NCBI GenBank assembly: GCA_021771035.1
Contig: JAETPU010000002.1
Coordinates: forward strand, 248,001-312,000
Length of the DNA: 64,000 nucleotides
Source: Marvinbryantia formatexigens
Lineage (GTDB): Bacteria > Bacillota > Clostridia > Oscillospirales > Ruminococcaceae
Reading direction: 5' to 3'
Positions 34,682 through 43,496 of this stretch are shown one piece after another; the stretch's first letter is position 1, and every line of letters begins with the position of its first letter. The position numbers were made by a program, and so were the translations under genes. A model generated the notes under the pieces. That model saw only the letters and a list, made by a program, of their open reading frames with translations. It searched no databases and was not told the DNA's origin.

Positions 34682-35287
34682 ATGATGAAAAGGTTAGCTG
34701 CACTTGCTTTGGCTATGGTTTTGGCGCTGTCCATGACAGCTTGTTCCGATGACGGCGGATCCACGACTTCCGGAAATGCTGGTGGAACTAGCAGCAAAAC
34801 TTCTCAGGGTTCTGGAAAATCTTCCTCAGCGCAGGATGATACCAAGACTGCACTGATCGATACTTTGGCATACCGCTATATGCCTGAATGGACTGCGGCG
34901 GAAGAGGGTGGTTCTACAGTTTACACCTGTGGTTCCGAGGGCACCTATACGGTTACTTATGTGGAGCAGGCTGGCGCAACCATTGCCGATATCAAAGAGC
35001 CTTTGATGGCAAAATGGGAAGAGGCCGCTGAGGTTGAGGTTGTCAGCGACAGCATTGAACAGATCAACGGTTCTATGGCTTGGGTTCTGCGTATGACCAT
35101 GACTCCGAAGGACGAAGGCGCTGCTAAAGATGTTATCATGTATGTTGTAATTTCTGATAATGGTTATGTAACCTTTGAATTTGCAGCAGAGGGAACCATC
35201 AGCAGCACTTTTGAAAAGAATATCACCCAGCTGGCGAAAAAATATCGCCGTGCAAATGCAGCAGATAAAGAGGCTGCCGCTCAGTAA
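34682..35287 (+). CDS. Putative lipoprotein
   Basis: A 201-residue secreted lipoprotein of unknown function. The signal peptide KRLAALALAMVLALSMTAC ends in the lipobox LSMTAC at about residue 21, giving a lipid-modified Cys. A Ser/Gly/Thr linker to about residue 50 leads to a globular domain with YRYMPEWTAAEEGGSTVYTC and VMYVV-like strands. GGAGGT six bases before ATG 34682 supports the start; a second ATG follows directly. It is monocistronic with a terminator. Confidence 0.85.
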   Translation: MMKRLAALALAMVLALSMTACSDDGGSTTSGNAGGTSSKTSQGSGKSSSAQDDTKTALIDTLAYRYMPEWTAAEEGGSTVYTCGSEGTYTVTYVEQAGATIADIKEPLMAKWEEAAEVEVVSDSIEQINGSMAWVLRMTMTPKDEGAAKDVIMYVVISDNGYVTFEFAAEGTISSTFEKNITQLAKKYRRANAADKEAAAQ

Positions 35288-35305
35288 GCTTTGAAATTTT
35301 CAAGG

Positions 35306-35340
35306 AAAACCCGGTGCAGATTATCTGTACCGGGTTTTTT
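35306..35340 (+). terminator. Terminator of the lipoprotein gene
   Basis: AAAACCCGGTGCAGA/TCTGTACCGGGTTTT stem with a short loop and six T. Confidence 0.92.
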
Positions 35341-35764
35341 GCGGGTACAAGGAGCGGCTCCGCGTGAGTTCTCAGAAGGATTGCCTGCACTGGCCGTTAA
35401 CGGCAGGTGATGCAGGGGGAGAATAGGACTGCGGCTGAATGACTGCCGGGGACATTGTCCGTCAGTACGGAGAACGCGTTGGCGGCAGGATGAAACAGTA
35501 GGGGTAGCTGTCCGTGATAGGCTTAATCCTGGAATCGACGCGGTGGAAGGCGCCTTGGGGCCAGTGCCTCCCGCTGCTGTCTTCCCCGGAGACGCAGTGA
35601 CAGGACGATTCTGGAAAACCTGCTAAAACGTTTGTTGCATCCTATCGGGAAATACAGGGCGTAATATTTCCATAAAGTAGTCGAAATTGGAATGAAACTT
35701 GAGCTACATACAGAGAACCCCGGCGTAGAATTGTACACCAGGGTTCCTGATTGAAAGATGATTA
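35341..35764. other. Non-coding stretch between convergent genes
   Basis: About 420 bases. A 12-bp hairpin with G-U pairs (35716-35746, AACCCCGGCGTA region) lies just past the antiporter stop and may end its minus-strand transcript, though no T run follows. Nothing else is recognised. Confidence 0.35.
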
Positions 35765-37228
35765 TCAAACTTTTTGTTTGCGGGAGGTTTCCATCTGGAC
35801 AGAGAGGCGTTCCAGATGTTCCGGACGGCTGGAGCTGAGCAGGAGCACATCGCCGGGTTTTATCACGGTAGATCCCTTGGGCAGTACGGTTTGACTGCCG
35901 CGGGTCAGCAGAACTATCAAAATTTCCTCTGGAATTTCGGCGTCCATAACGGTTTTGCCGGCCCAGGGATGCCCATCCTGAATTGTGAACTCCAATAGGG
36001 TGGCGCCGGACTGTTCCTGATAATCGGTGAAGGTTTTTAAGACCGGCGAATCCTCCTCCACCAAATCCAGGCGTTTGGCCAGCGGGGGAATCAGGGTCCC
36101 CTGAACGGCAACCGACAGGATTGCCACGCAGAAAACAATATGGAACAGATCGTTTTTCATGGTGACGTCCGGGTTCACCACCGCAAAAATGGCAAAGACG
36201 ATGGAGGCGGCTCCCCGCAGCCCAACCCAGGAGACAAAGAACTGCTGTTTGACTGGAACCTTAAACCAGCTCAGAATACTGAATACAGCGGCGGGACGCG
36301 CTATCAAAAGCAGGAACAACGCCACGGAAATTCCCGGGAGAATGGCCTGAGGAAGCTGGGAGGGGAAGGAGAGCAGCCCCAGGGTGAAGAACAAAAGGAT
36401 CTGCATCAGCCAACTGATCCCGTCGAAGAAGTGTACCAGGCTGCGTTTATGCAGAATCCGGCTGTTGCCCAGCACGATTCCAATGATGTAAACACACAGA
36501 TAACCGTTTCCACCCAGCATTTCGCTTACGGAGTAGGAGAGAACCACAACCGCCGTGACGAAAATGGGGTAGAGCCCCTCGATTTCCAATTCGATATGCC
36601 GCAGAATCCACGCTGTGGCAAACGATACGGCAAAGCCGATAGCCAGAGCCACAAAGATCTGTCCCGCCAGCATGGTGAGGATGGAGGAAATACTGCCCTC
36701 CCCGGAAAATAGCGTCAGGAGAATCATGGTGAGCATATAGGCGAAGGGATCGTTGCTTCCGCTTTCGATTTCCAGCATGGGGGCCAGATTATTTTTGAGA
36801 TCCAGCTTGCGGGAGCGTAAAATGGAAAAGACAGAGGCAGCATCGGTTGAGGCAATGACAGAGCCTACCAGAAAGCCCTCCAAAAGGGAGAATCCCAGAA
36901 CCCAGTAGCAGAACATACCGGTGAGCAGAGCCGTTATCACCACTCCCAAGGTGGAGAGCAGGGCAGCCGGCACCGCCACGGGGCGGGCAGTTTTCCAATT
37001 GGTTCCAAACCCGCCGAAGAACATGATAAAAATGAGTCCGATGGAACAGATGTCCCCGGCAAGCTGGTAGTTATCAAAATAGATGCCCACCAGTCCGTCA
37101 GAGCCGAAAACCATACCCAAGCCCAAAAAGATGAGCAGGGTGGGGACTCCGAACCGGTAGAGGGCTTTGCTGGAGGTGACACACAGCAAAAGGATGACGG
37201 CGCCGATAATCAGAACGGAAGTGGTCAT
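35765..37228 (-). CDS. Potassium/proton antiporter, NhaP2/CvrA type
   Basis: CPA1-family membrane antiporter, 487 residues. About twelve hydrophobic helices fill residues 1-390, with the conserved FGGFGTNWKTARPVAVP, VGSVIASTDAASVFSILRSRKL and the ion-site helix EIESGSNDPFAYMLT (Asp). SWVGLRGAASIVFAIF matches NhaP. The C-terminal 90 residues (LLEFTIQDGHPWAGKTVMDAEIP, VIKPGDVLLLSSSRPEH) are an RCK_C/TrkA-C regulatory domain. K+/H+ rather than Na+/H+ exchange is inferred from the domain layout. GAAAGGAGCCCC precedes the ATG. Confidence 0.93.
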   Translation of the reverse strand: MTTSVLIIGAVILLLCVTSSKALYRFGVPTLLIFLGLGMVFGSDGLVGIYFDNYQLAGDICSIGLIFIMFFGGFGTNWKTARPVAVPAALLSTLGVVITALLTGMFCYWVLGFSLLEGFLVGSVIASTDAASVFSILRSRKLDLKNNLAPMLEIESGSNDPFAYMLTMILLTLFSGEGSISSILTMLAGQIFVALAIGFAVSFATAWILRHIELEIEGLYPIFVTAVVVLSYSVSEMLGGNGYLCVYIIGIVLGNSRILHKRSLVHFFDGISWLMQILLFFTLGLLSFPSQLPQAILPGISVALFLLLIARPAAVFSILSWFKVPVKQQFFVSWVGLRGAASIVFAIFAVVNPDVTMKNDLFHIVFCVAILSVAVQGTLIPPLAKRLDLVEEDSPVLKTFTDYQEQSGATLLEFTIQDGHPWAGKTVMDAEIPEEILIVLLTRGSQTVLPKGSTVIKPGDVLLLSSSRPEHLERLSVQMETSRKQKV

Positions 37229-37426
37229 GGGCGGGGCTCCTTTCCAGAATATAGGTGATTGACAAACAATCTGCGGAGATACACAATGAGGATATCCGGT
37301 TGTCCGCCGCAGGATCCGGCAAAAAACTATTTGGATGTGGACAGCACGGCCGAATGCGGCGTCTTTCTTGGGGAAGGCCTTTCCAAACGGGAAAGCAGCC
37401 GCGATTCAGAAAGGGAGGAATCATTA

Positions 37427-38143
37427 ATGGCACAGTACCATGATTTGGCAAGCTTGGATCTCCGCAGGATGGCAAACGCGCAGTCCATGAGAGAGATTGA
37501 GCAGATCTCCGACATTGGAGTTGTTATTTTTCCCAGCGACGCTGACGATGAAACCATGATCGCCATCAGCGCCATTCCCGTTTCCGATGTGGGGCAGGTG
37601 CTGTATTTAAAGCAAAACGAACAGGTTCAAATCTGCAATGGGTTTCAGGTTTTTGAAGCCGACACCTACAGCACTTGTGCCGAGGACGAAACCCGGGTTG
37701 TCATTATCAACGGCGTCGCCCTGTTTTTAGACGGTCCCAATGTGGGAACCGTAACAGTCAATGCCAACGGTATCTGTATCATGCGGGAGGGCGGAAAAAA
37801 TCTGGACCGAATCCGGTATGCCATGGTGAACGGATTCAACTGCAAAAAATCCTTTTCGGATTACGTGATATTCCAGAACAAAATGACCCTTGACGCCGAT
37901 ATGCTGGAAAGCCTGGAGCCTAAAACTCTGGTTCTGTGCGGCAATAAGCTGACAATTGCCCGAAATGTAACCCTGCAGGCACTCAAGGAAAAGGAAGTGG
38001 TTCTCATTGTGGGAAACAAGCTCTATTGCCCCAAGGAACTGATGGGATACCTAAAGGTCAAGGCGTTGATCGGAAATAAGATTCTCTCCTTAGAGGATTT
38101 GGAAAACGAAACCGCCGGAGAGTATGGAGATGACGAACAATAA
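37427..38143 (+). CDS. Unrecognised protein upstream of an ECF sigma factor
   Basis: A 238-residue soluble protein without signal peptide or membrane helix. I do not recognise the family. The C-terminal part has repeating strand-turn units (TLVLCGNKLTIARNV, VVLIVGNKLYCPKEL, VKALIGNKI) that suggest a beta-solenoid or bactofilin-like fold; the N-terminus (ASLDLRRMANAQSMREIEQISDIGVVIF) is helical. ATG 37427 follows AAGGGAGGAATCATTA; a longer upstream frame lacks a site. Its end overlaps the sigma gene by 20 bases, so it is translationally coupled and may regulate or act with it. Confidence 0.7.
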   Translation: MAQYHDLASLDLRRMANAQSMREIEQISDIGVVIFPSDADDETMIAISAIPVSDVGQVLYLKQNEQVQICNGFQVFEADTYSTCAEDETRVVIINGVALFLDGPNVGTVTVNANGICIMREGGKNLDRIRYAMVNGFNCKKSFSDYVIFQNKMTLDADMLESLEPKTLVLCGNKLTIARNVTLQALKEKEVVLIVGNKLYCPKELMGYLKVKALIGNKILSLEDLENETAGEYGDDEQ

Positions 38144-38633
38144 GCGCTTTGAGTCGCTCTACAAAACCTATTTTTCCAGGGTGTACAGCTACTTTTCTCT
38201 CTGCTTTGATCCGCACAGGGCGCAGGACCTGGCCCAGCAGACCTTTTTAAACGTCTGGAAGGCGCTGGCCCGTTCTAAAATGTGGAATGGGCATATTGAA
38301 AACGAGAGGGCCTGGATTTTCCGCATCGCGGTGAATGTGAAAAATGACGAGCTGAGAAAAAAGCAGCGCCGTCCGCCTACCCAGGAGCTGATAGAAACGC
38401 TGTCCGACTCACAGAGTTCTCAGGAGACGATGGTAGAATCGGCACAGATTGCCGCAGCCTTCGCGCAGCTTTCCCTGGAGGACCGGGAGATTCTTTTGAT
38501 GAAGAACATGGGGCTTACCAGCAGGGAAATCGCTGAGGTACTCCGGATCTCCGCCTCCGCTGTACGCTCCAGGATTTCTGGGGCCAGGGAAAGATTTTCC
38601 CAGATCCTTATCAAAAAGGGGGTGGAGGTATAA
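38124..38633 (+). CDS. ECF-type RNA polymerase sigma factor
   Basis: A 169-residue sigma-70 family, extracytoplasmic-function type. Region 2 is FESLYKTYFSRVYSYF...RAQDLAQQTFLNVWKALAR and INxRAWIFRIAVN-like (ENERAWIFRIAVN); region 4 is LEDREILLMKNMGLTSREIAEVLRISASAVRSRIS. No region 3 is present, as expected for ECF. It overlaps the preceding gene by 20 bases and its TAA shares an A with the next ATG, so three genes form one tight operon. The target promoters and the anti-sigma factor are not identified. Confidence 0.93.
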   Translation: MEMTNNKRFESLYKTYFSRVYSYFSLCFDPHRAQDLAQQTFLNVWKALARSKMWNGHIENERAWIFRIAVNVKNDELRKKQRRPPTQELIETLSDSQSSQETMVESAQIAAAFAQLSLEDREILLMKNMGLTSREIAEVLRISASAVRSRISGARERFSQILIKKGVEV

Positions 38634-38875
38634 TGGATGAAGCGCGCCTGGATGCCCTTGTGCAGGGACTGATTGCCTCGAGTGCACCCTCCCGGGAATT
38701 GATGGAGAAGCTCAGGGCGGAGTGCTCGCCGCCTGTCAGGAAACCGCCTGGATTTCATTGGGCCCAGCCCTGGCTTACAGCGGGGGAAAATTTCCGCCGG
38801 ATGTATTCGGTGGATTTGGGAAGGCAATTCCGCTATTCTAAGGAGCAGCTGGCACAAGAAATTACCGGAATTTAA
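38633..38875 (+). CDS. Small protein coupled to the ECF sigma gene
   Basis: An 80-residue protein beginning at an ATG that overlaps the sigma stop (TAATG). The start MDEARLDALVQGLIASSAPSRELMEKL is helical and could be an anti-sigma-like domain, but there is no transmembrane segment and the ZAS His/Cys motif is absent. Either a short cytoplasmic regulator or a truncated anti-sigma factor. The family is not recognised. Confidence 0.65.
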   Translation: MDEARLDALVQGLIASSAPSRELMEKLRAECSPPVRKPPGFHWAQPWLTAGENFRRMYSVDLGRQFRYSKEQLAQEITGI

Positions 38876-38999
38876 TTCCCGCTAGTATTATTATAGCAGA
38901 TTTTTATGCCGGATTACCATAGGAAAGTGGAAATTGCCCCGCAGCTCCAAGCGGCAGACTGTAACGAATGCGAATTTTGGAAGGGAAATTAGAAATCCG

Positions 39000-39310
39000 A
39001 ATACGGCGATTTTAACGTGCAGAAGCATTCGGAAGGTTACGGACGAACCTATCAGCGGGGGAATGCTCAAAACCATTTTAACAGCGGGGTTTCATGCGCC
39101 TACCGCAGGGAACAGGCATCCCGCTCATTTATTGTGATTCGCAGGCGGGAGGCTGGGATGATTGCCGAAGCCCAGCTGGCCATTGCTGTGTGCGCCGGCA
39201 AGAGTGTGCAGCCTTACCATGACTTTTGCACGAGGATTGTGCGGTAAGCGCTGAGAATATGCTGCTGTGCATTCACAATCTAGGACTGGGCGCCGTTTGG
39301 TGCAGAGCCG
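39000..39310 (+). pseudogene. Degraded nitroreductase
   Basis: Three pieces of one nitroreductase are readable in different frames: NTAILTCRSIRKVTDEPISG...TAGFHAPTAGNRHPAH (to about 39110), FIVIRRREAGMIAEAQLAIAVCAGK (about 39128-39200), and EDCAVSAENMLLCIHNLGLGAVWC (about 39232-39303). The order matches the family, so at least two frameshifts and an internal loss have broken the gene. The C-terminal third is missing. Confidence 0.7.
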
Positions 39311-39596
39311 GAGCTTCTCTTCGACTGCTTTGCAGCCTACATTAGCTGGAGTGTCCCTGCCGGCAACGATTGTCCCCGTCGCGACAATCGTTGCGGGGGG
39401 GGAGCTGGAGAGGACAAGAAGATAACCCGGTATGATCAAGGGAAGGCGCATTACGGGCACTGGTAATTTTGGCAGGGCCGCTCCGCCATATCGGGTCGGA
39501 TTGCGAGAGTTCCGATTTGGGTTTCCAAAGGCTGGTATCTGGAATCGTTTGCAGTCATGGCTGCCGATTTTGCAGGAGCAATATATACGGCCGCAT
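39311..39596. other. Non-coding stretch between the pseudogene and the aldolase terminator
   Basis: No gene supported. An inverted repeat of about 8 bp, CAACGATTGTC/GACAATCGTTG, lies at about 39363-39392. Confidence 0.35.
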
Positions 39597-39637
39597 AAAA
39601 TCAGGGCGTCATCGTGCTTAACACGATGACGCCCTGA
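39597..39637 (-). terminator. Terminator of the class II aldolase gene
   Basis: TCAGGGCGTCATCGTG/CACGATGACGCCCTGA, 16-bp perfect stem, followed on the minus strand by TTTTAT. Confidence 0.92.
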
Positions 39638-39682
39638 TAGCTTTCTGAAACGGTGATTCTTTTTCAGGAGATGGGGACTTGC

Positions 39683-40546
39683 TTACGCCTTATTGACAGA
39701 ACCAAACAGCTCCATTTTCTCCTTGACGGTGGCCTTGATGGCCTCAAAACCGGGAGCCAGCAGCTTACGGGGGTCGAAGCCCTTGCCCTGCAGATCCTTG
39801 CCGGCCTCGATATATTGACGGGTGGCCGCAGCAAAGGAGAGCTGGCACTCGGTGTTTACGTTGATTTTGGAAACACCCAGGGAGATGGCTTTCTGGATCA
39901 TCTCAGCCGGGATCCCGGTTCCACCGTGCAGAACCAGCGGCATCTCGCCGGTGAGCTCCTGAATTTTTGCCAGCACATCGAAGTTGAGCCCGGCCCAGTT
40001 CTCGGGATATTTGCCGTGGATGTTGCCGATTCCGGCAGCCAGCATGGTGACGCCCAGATCCGCAATCTGTTTGCACTCCTGAGGATCCGCAACCTCGCCG
40101 TTGCCGATGACGCCGTCTTCCTCGCCGCCGATAGCGCCTACCTCGGCCTCAACGGAAATGCCCTTGGCATTTGCAATGGAGATGAGCTCCTTGGTTTTTT
40201 CGATATTTTCCTCGATAGGATAGTGGGAGCCGTCGAACATGACGGAGGAGAACCCGGCCTCGATGCACTTCTTAGCGCCCTCATAGCTGCCGTGATCCAG
40301 GTGCAGAGCCACCGGAACAGTGATGTTCAGTTCCTGAAGCATACCGTTTACCATACCCACAATGGTTTTGTAACCGGCCATATATTTTCCGGCGCCCTCG
40401 GAGACACCCAGGATAACCGGGGAATTGCACTCCTGTGCCGTGAGCAGAACAGCCTTGGTCCACTCCAGGTTGTTGATGTTAAACTGGCCTACCGCATATT
40501 TGCCAGCCTTTGCCTTGGTCAGCATTTCTTTTGCAGAAACTAACAT
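39683..40546 (-). CDS. fba: Class II fructose-bisphosphate aldolase
   Basis: Zinc-dependent aldolase interconverting fructose-1,6-bisphosphate with two triose phosphates. The 287-residue protein shows AVGQFNINNLEWTKAVL, SPVILGVSEGAGKYMAG, the metal and catalytic motif ALHLDHGSYEGAKKCIEAGF, SVMFDGSHYPIEENI, VEAEVGAIGGEEDGV, GNIHGKYPENWAGL, LVLHGGTGIP and KINVNTECQ. The wording is closest to the Clostridia FbaA group. GGAGAAATGG precedes the ATG. The leader has a terminator-like hairpin between promoter and start, so attenuation is possible. Confidence 0.96.
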   Translation of the reverse strand: MLVSAKEMLTKAKAGKYAVGQFNINNLEWTKAVLLTAQECNSPVILGVSEGAGKYMAGYKTIVGMVNGMLQELNITVPVALHLDHGSYEGAKKCIEAGFSSVMFDGSHYPIEENIEKTKELISIANAKGISVEAEVGAIGGEEDGVIGNGEVADPQECKQIADLGVTMLAAGIGNIHGKYPENWAGLNFDVLAKIQELTGEMPLVLHGGTGIPAEMIQKAISLGVSKINVNTECQLSFAAATRQYIEAGKDLQGKGFDPRKLLAPGFEAIKATVKEKMELFGSVNKA

Positions 40547-40570
40547 ATTTTACCACCATTTCTCCAGCGG

Positions 40571-40615
40571 CATAAAATTAAAAGGCCCGCGCTGCTGCCG
40601 CCGGAAGCAGCGCGC
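40571..40615 (-). terminator. Terminator-like hairpin in the fba leader (possible attenuator)
   Basis: On the minus strand CGCGCTGCT pairs with AGCAGCGCG around a nine-base loop, then GGGCC and TTTTAATTTTAT, all before the fba start. Confidence 0.65.
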
Positions 40616-40658
40616 CTGTGAAACCGTTAGGAACGTCGAATCCTGAGATTCCTTCTCT

Positions 40659-40687
40659 ATTATAGGGGATTGTCTAAAAAAAATCAA
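40659..40687 (-). promoter_or_regulatory. Promoter of fba
   Basis: Minus strand TTGATT (40687-40682), 17-base spacer, TATAAT (40664-40659). Confidence 0.75.
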
Positions 40688-40743
40688 TTGGTTTTACAGT
40701 TTTTGCCCTGTGATGGGATGGGGCTTCCTGGAGGGCGGAAGGC

Positions 40744-41547
40744 TCAGTTATCCTTCGTTTCCCGGATATAGGTGATATATTCCATGCAGTATTCATCCTG
40801 TCCGCACACGGCAGCCGCAGCAGCCAGGGTATCCTGAACACTGATGCTGGTGGGATCCAGGATGGCGCTGTCCAGCCCGCAGTACATGGCCATCGTTAAA
40901 AATGCCGAATTGATAAGGGAGCGTTTGGGCAGGCCAAAGGAAATATTGGACACCCCGCAGATACAGTGGACCTGGGGGTAATGCTCCCGGGTGTAACGGA
41001 TGGTATCCAACGTGCAGCGTGCGCTTTGGGTATCGGTCGCCAGGGTTTCCACTAAGGCGTCCAGGTAGATGTTGTCATCCGGAATGCCGTTTCCACGCAG
41101 ACGGTCGATGAGGGTGTCCACCGCGTCGCACCGCGCTTTCAGTTCATGGGGCATGGCGGCGTCGATGGGCAGGGCCACAACGCCGGCGCCATACTCCCTT
41201 GCCAGCTGGCATACCGGTTCAAAGCGATCGGAAAGCGTCAGAGAGTTGAAAATCAGGGGGCGTCCCTTTACATGGGCCGCCGCGGCGCTGAGCACCTGCA
41301 CAGAGGTGGAATCCAGCATAATCCCGCAGGAGGAGTGCTCCTGCACCAGCTGCACCAGCTGGATTAAGAGCTCCTGTTCCCGCTGTTCGCACATGGCGGT
41401 GTTCAGATCCAGGTATTGCGCCCCTTCCAACTGCTGAAACTCAATGAGGGAGACGAGGGTTTCGGTATCCCAGGCCTGCAGGGCCGCCAGGGTTCTGGGG
41501 ATGGAGCTGTTGAGCTTTTCGCCGACAATGATCATGGTAGGCTTCAT
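40744..41547 (-). CDS. Pterin-binding (methyltetrahydrofolate) methyltransferase domain protein
   Basis: A 267-residue TIM-barrel protein of the dihydropteroate synthase/MeTr family, matching the CH3-folate domain of cobalamin-dependent methionine synthase. Seen are MIIVGEKLNSSIPRTL, GAQYLDLNTA, GIMLDSTSVQVLSAA, PLIFNSLTLSD, a GVSNISFGLPKRSLIN loop typical of methyl-H4folate binding, and AILDPTS. It lacks the SxDT-type residues of folate biosynthesis enzymes. It follows the homocysteine methyltransferase/MTHFR gene, so the pair likely acts together in methionine synthesis; the corrinoid domain is not in this protein. Confidence 0.88.
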   Translation of the reverse strand: MKPTMIIVGEKLNSSIPRTLAALQAWDTETLVSLIEFQQLEGAQYLDLNTAMCEQREQELLIQLVQLVQEHSSCGIMLDSTSVQVLSAAAAHVKGRPLIFNSLTLSDRFEPVCQLAREYGAGVVALPIDAAMPHELKARCDAVDTLIDRLRGNGIPDDNIYLDALVETLATDTQSARCTLDTIRYTREHYPQVHCICGVSNISFGLPKRSLINSAFLTMAMYCGLDSAILDPTSISVQDTLAAAAAVCGQDEYCMEYITYIRETKDN

Positions 41548-41620
41548 TCCTTTCCAAAGGTGTAAGAGTTGTGTGGGAAAAACGCTGCGGTGGCAAGCCT
41601 ATGTGGCTGAAAGAAGTGTT

Positions 41621-43375
41621 TTAGGCGCTGGGCCCATCCTCCCGCCGGCGGATTTCCCGGATAAGGCGCTGTACCAGGGCGGTTTTTTTCAGAGGAGTCA
41701 TCAGATAAAAGCCGTCCGCTGTGTCATAGAGCTGGTCGATAAGCTGCATCGAATAGGCTGCCGAACGCTCCATCACCATCTGTGGCGGCTGGCCCTCCAG
41801 GGAGTCCAGCACACTTTGGGGGATCTCGATTCCGGAGACCTCATTGAGCAAAAACATGGCGTTGCGCCAGCTTGCCACCGGGAGGATTCCCGCCAGCAGT
41901 TTGCAGGGGAGCTGGGCCTTCGCCGATTTGAAGTTCTCGATGGCGGCCTGGGAGAAGATAGGCTGGGTCAGCAGCAGGGAGGCTCCGTTTTCCACCTTTC
42001 GCCTGGCCCGGGCCAGTTCCTGGGGAAAATTCGCGGCGTTTACGTTGAGCGCCCCGGCAATGGAGAAGGGGGCATGGGCAAACACATCCTCATTGAGGGT
42101 GTTGATATATGCAATGAGCTCAAAGGAGTTGAATTCAAAGACAGAGCTGGCGCTGGAACGCTGGGCCTTGCTCACCGGATCGCCGGTGACCACCAGAACC
42201 TGGCGGATGTCCTCCATGCTCGCCCCCAGCAGACCGGCCTTGAGGGCAATGATATTTTTGTCCCGGCAGGAGATATGGGGAAGGGTACAGATGCCCACCT
42301 CCCGCTGGATTTTTGCCGCAGTCATCAGGGAATCGGCGCGGGTGCGGGACAGCGGGGAATCCGCCACGGTGATATAGTGGGCCCCGGCGTCCCGGTAGAG
42401 CCTGGCTGCGCCCAGAAGAAAGGAAAAATCTGTATCCACCGGGGGATCCAGCTCTGCCGCGATGAGTTTTTTGGGGCTTTTGCATATTGGCTGTGCTTGG
42501 GGCTGGGCTGCTGCGGGAAGCTTATCGGCTTGCAGTGATACAGCCCGGGGAGCGGGCAGGGCCTTGATTTTTTGGATTGCCAGGGAGATATGACGGGGCG
42601 TGGAGCCGCAGCAGCCGCCCAGAAAGCGCACGCCCGTTTCGTACAGCTGTACCAATTTGTCGGAAAAATAATCGGCGTTGTCCCGGTATACCGTGCGTCC
42701 GTTGATTGTGGAGGGGTATCCGGAATTGGGCATAACGCTCAGGGAAGCAGCCATGGGCCCCAGCTTCTTAATTAAGGCCAGCATATGGCTGGGCCCGCAC
42801 AGACAGTTGAGGCCTCCCGCATCCACCTGGGGGGTGTCCCGCACCTGGGACAGCAGGGAGCGGTAGTCGTATCCCTTTTTGGTATATCCGTCCTGGGATA
42901 CAGCGAAGGAGGCGATGATACAGGCCTGTGGGCACAGGCGGCGGACTTCCAGTACCGCCGGGAGGATGGGTGAAAATTCCGCCAGGGTCTCGAACAAAAA
43001 GTTTTTGGCGCCCAGGGAGAGAAAATGGCGGACCAGCGCCAAATATTCCTCCCGGGCCGCTTCGGGCTCCAGAGGAATATACCCAATATCCGCGAAGACG
43101 GCTGTCTGGGTGCCGGCAGCAGCGCGGGAAGCGATCCGCCAGGCCTCTGTAATCAGCGCAAAAACGTCGTCCCGGGGGCCCAGCAGGGAGTTTGCGGCAT
43201 AGGTGTTGGTTTTAATGGCCTGAGCGCCCGCCTGGATATATTCCCGGTGGATTTGCTCCACCAGCTGGGGATTGGTACGGCAGGCCAGCTCACAAGGGGT
43301 GTCGTCTGAGGTTTTTTGATAGTAATAGGTGCCGAAGGCGCCGTCAAAAAAGAGAACGGAGGCAGCAGTCTCCAT
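41621..43375 (-). CDS. Bifunctional homocysteine S-methyltransferase / methylenetetrahydrofolate reductase
   Basis: A 584-residue YitJ-like fusion. The first 300 residues are a Zn-dependent homocysteine methyltransferase: FFDGAFGTYYYQK, NTYAANSLL, GLNCLCGPSHML and the zinc motif LGGCCGSTPRHI. From about 325 the MTHFR TIM barrel begins: IAAELDPPVDTD, YITVADSPLSRTRADS, VLVVTGDPVSKA, LLTQPIFS and PVASWRNAMFL, reducing methylene-H4folate with flavin. ATG 43375 matches family starts; ATG 43387 is an in-frame alternative. It heads an operon with the pterin-binding protein, and a structured 110-base leader precedes it. Confidence 0.92.
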   Translation of the reverse strand: METAASVLFFDGAFGTYYYQKTSDDTPCELACRTNPQLVEQIHREYIQAGAQAIKTNTYAANSLLGPRDDVFALITEAWRIASRAAAGTQTAVFADIGYIPLEPEAAREEYLALVRHFLSLGAKNFLFETLAEFSPILPAVLEVRRLCPQACIIASFAVSQDGYTKKGYDYRSLLSQVRDTPQVDAGGLNCLCGPSHMLALIKKLGPMAASLSVMPNSGYPSTINGRTVYRDNADYFSDKLVQLYETGVRFLGGCCGSTPRHISLAIQKIKALPAPRAVSLQADKLPAAAQPQAQPICKSPKKLIAAELDPPVDTDFSFLLGAARLYRDAGAHYITVADSPLSRTRADSLMTAAKIQREVGICTLPHISCRDKNIIALKAGLLGASMEDIRQVLVVTGDPVSKAQRSSASSVFEFNSFELIAYINTLNEDVFAHAPFSIAGALNVNAANFPQELARARRKVENGASLLLTQPIFSQAAIENFKSAKAQLPCKLLAGILPVASWRNAMFLLNEVSGIEIPQSVLDSLEGQPPQMVMERSAAYSMQLIDQLYDTADGFYLMTPLKKTALVQRLIREIRRREDGPSA

Positions 43376-43419
43376 AGATGGAACCATTCCTTTCACAATG
43401 CCGTGCGCCGTGGAAAACA

Positions 43420-43464
43420 CCTTCCCACGGGCCCGTTTTAACGGCCCGCGGTGTCCTGGGAAGG
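43420..43464 (-). promoter_or_regulatory. Strong nested hairpin in the leader of the methyltransferase/MTHFR gene
   Basis: CCTTCCCA pairs perfectly with TGGGAAGG, enclosing CGGGC/GCCCG arms around GTTAAAAC. It lies in the 5' leader on the minus strand; no S-box, T-box or B12 motif is recognised. Confidence 0.6.
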
Positions 43465-43496
43465 AGGAAAACCGGACGGCGGCAGAACTGGTATTG

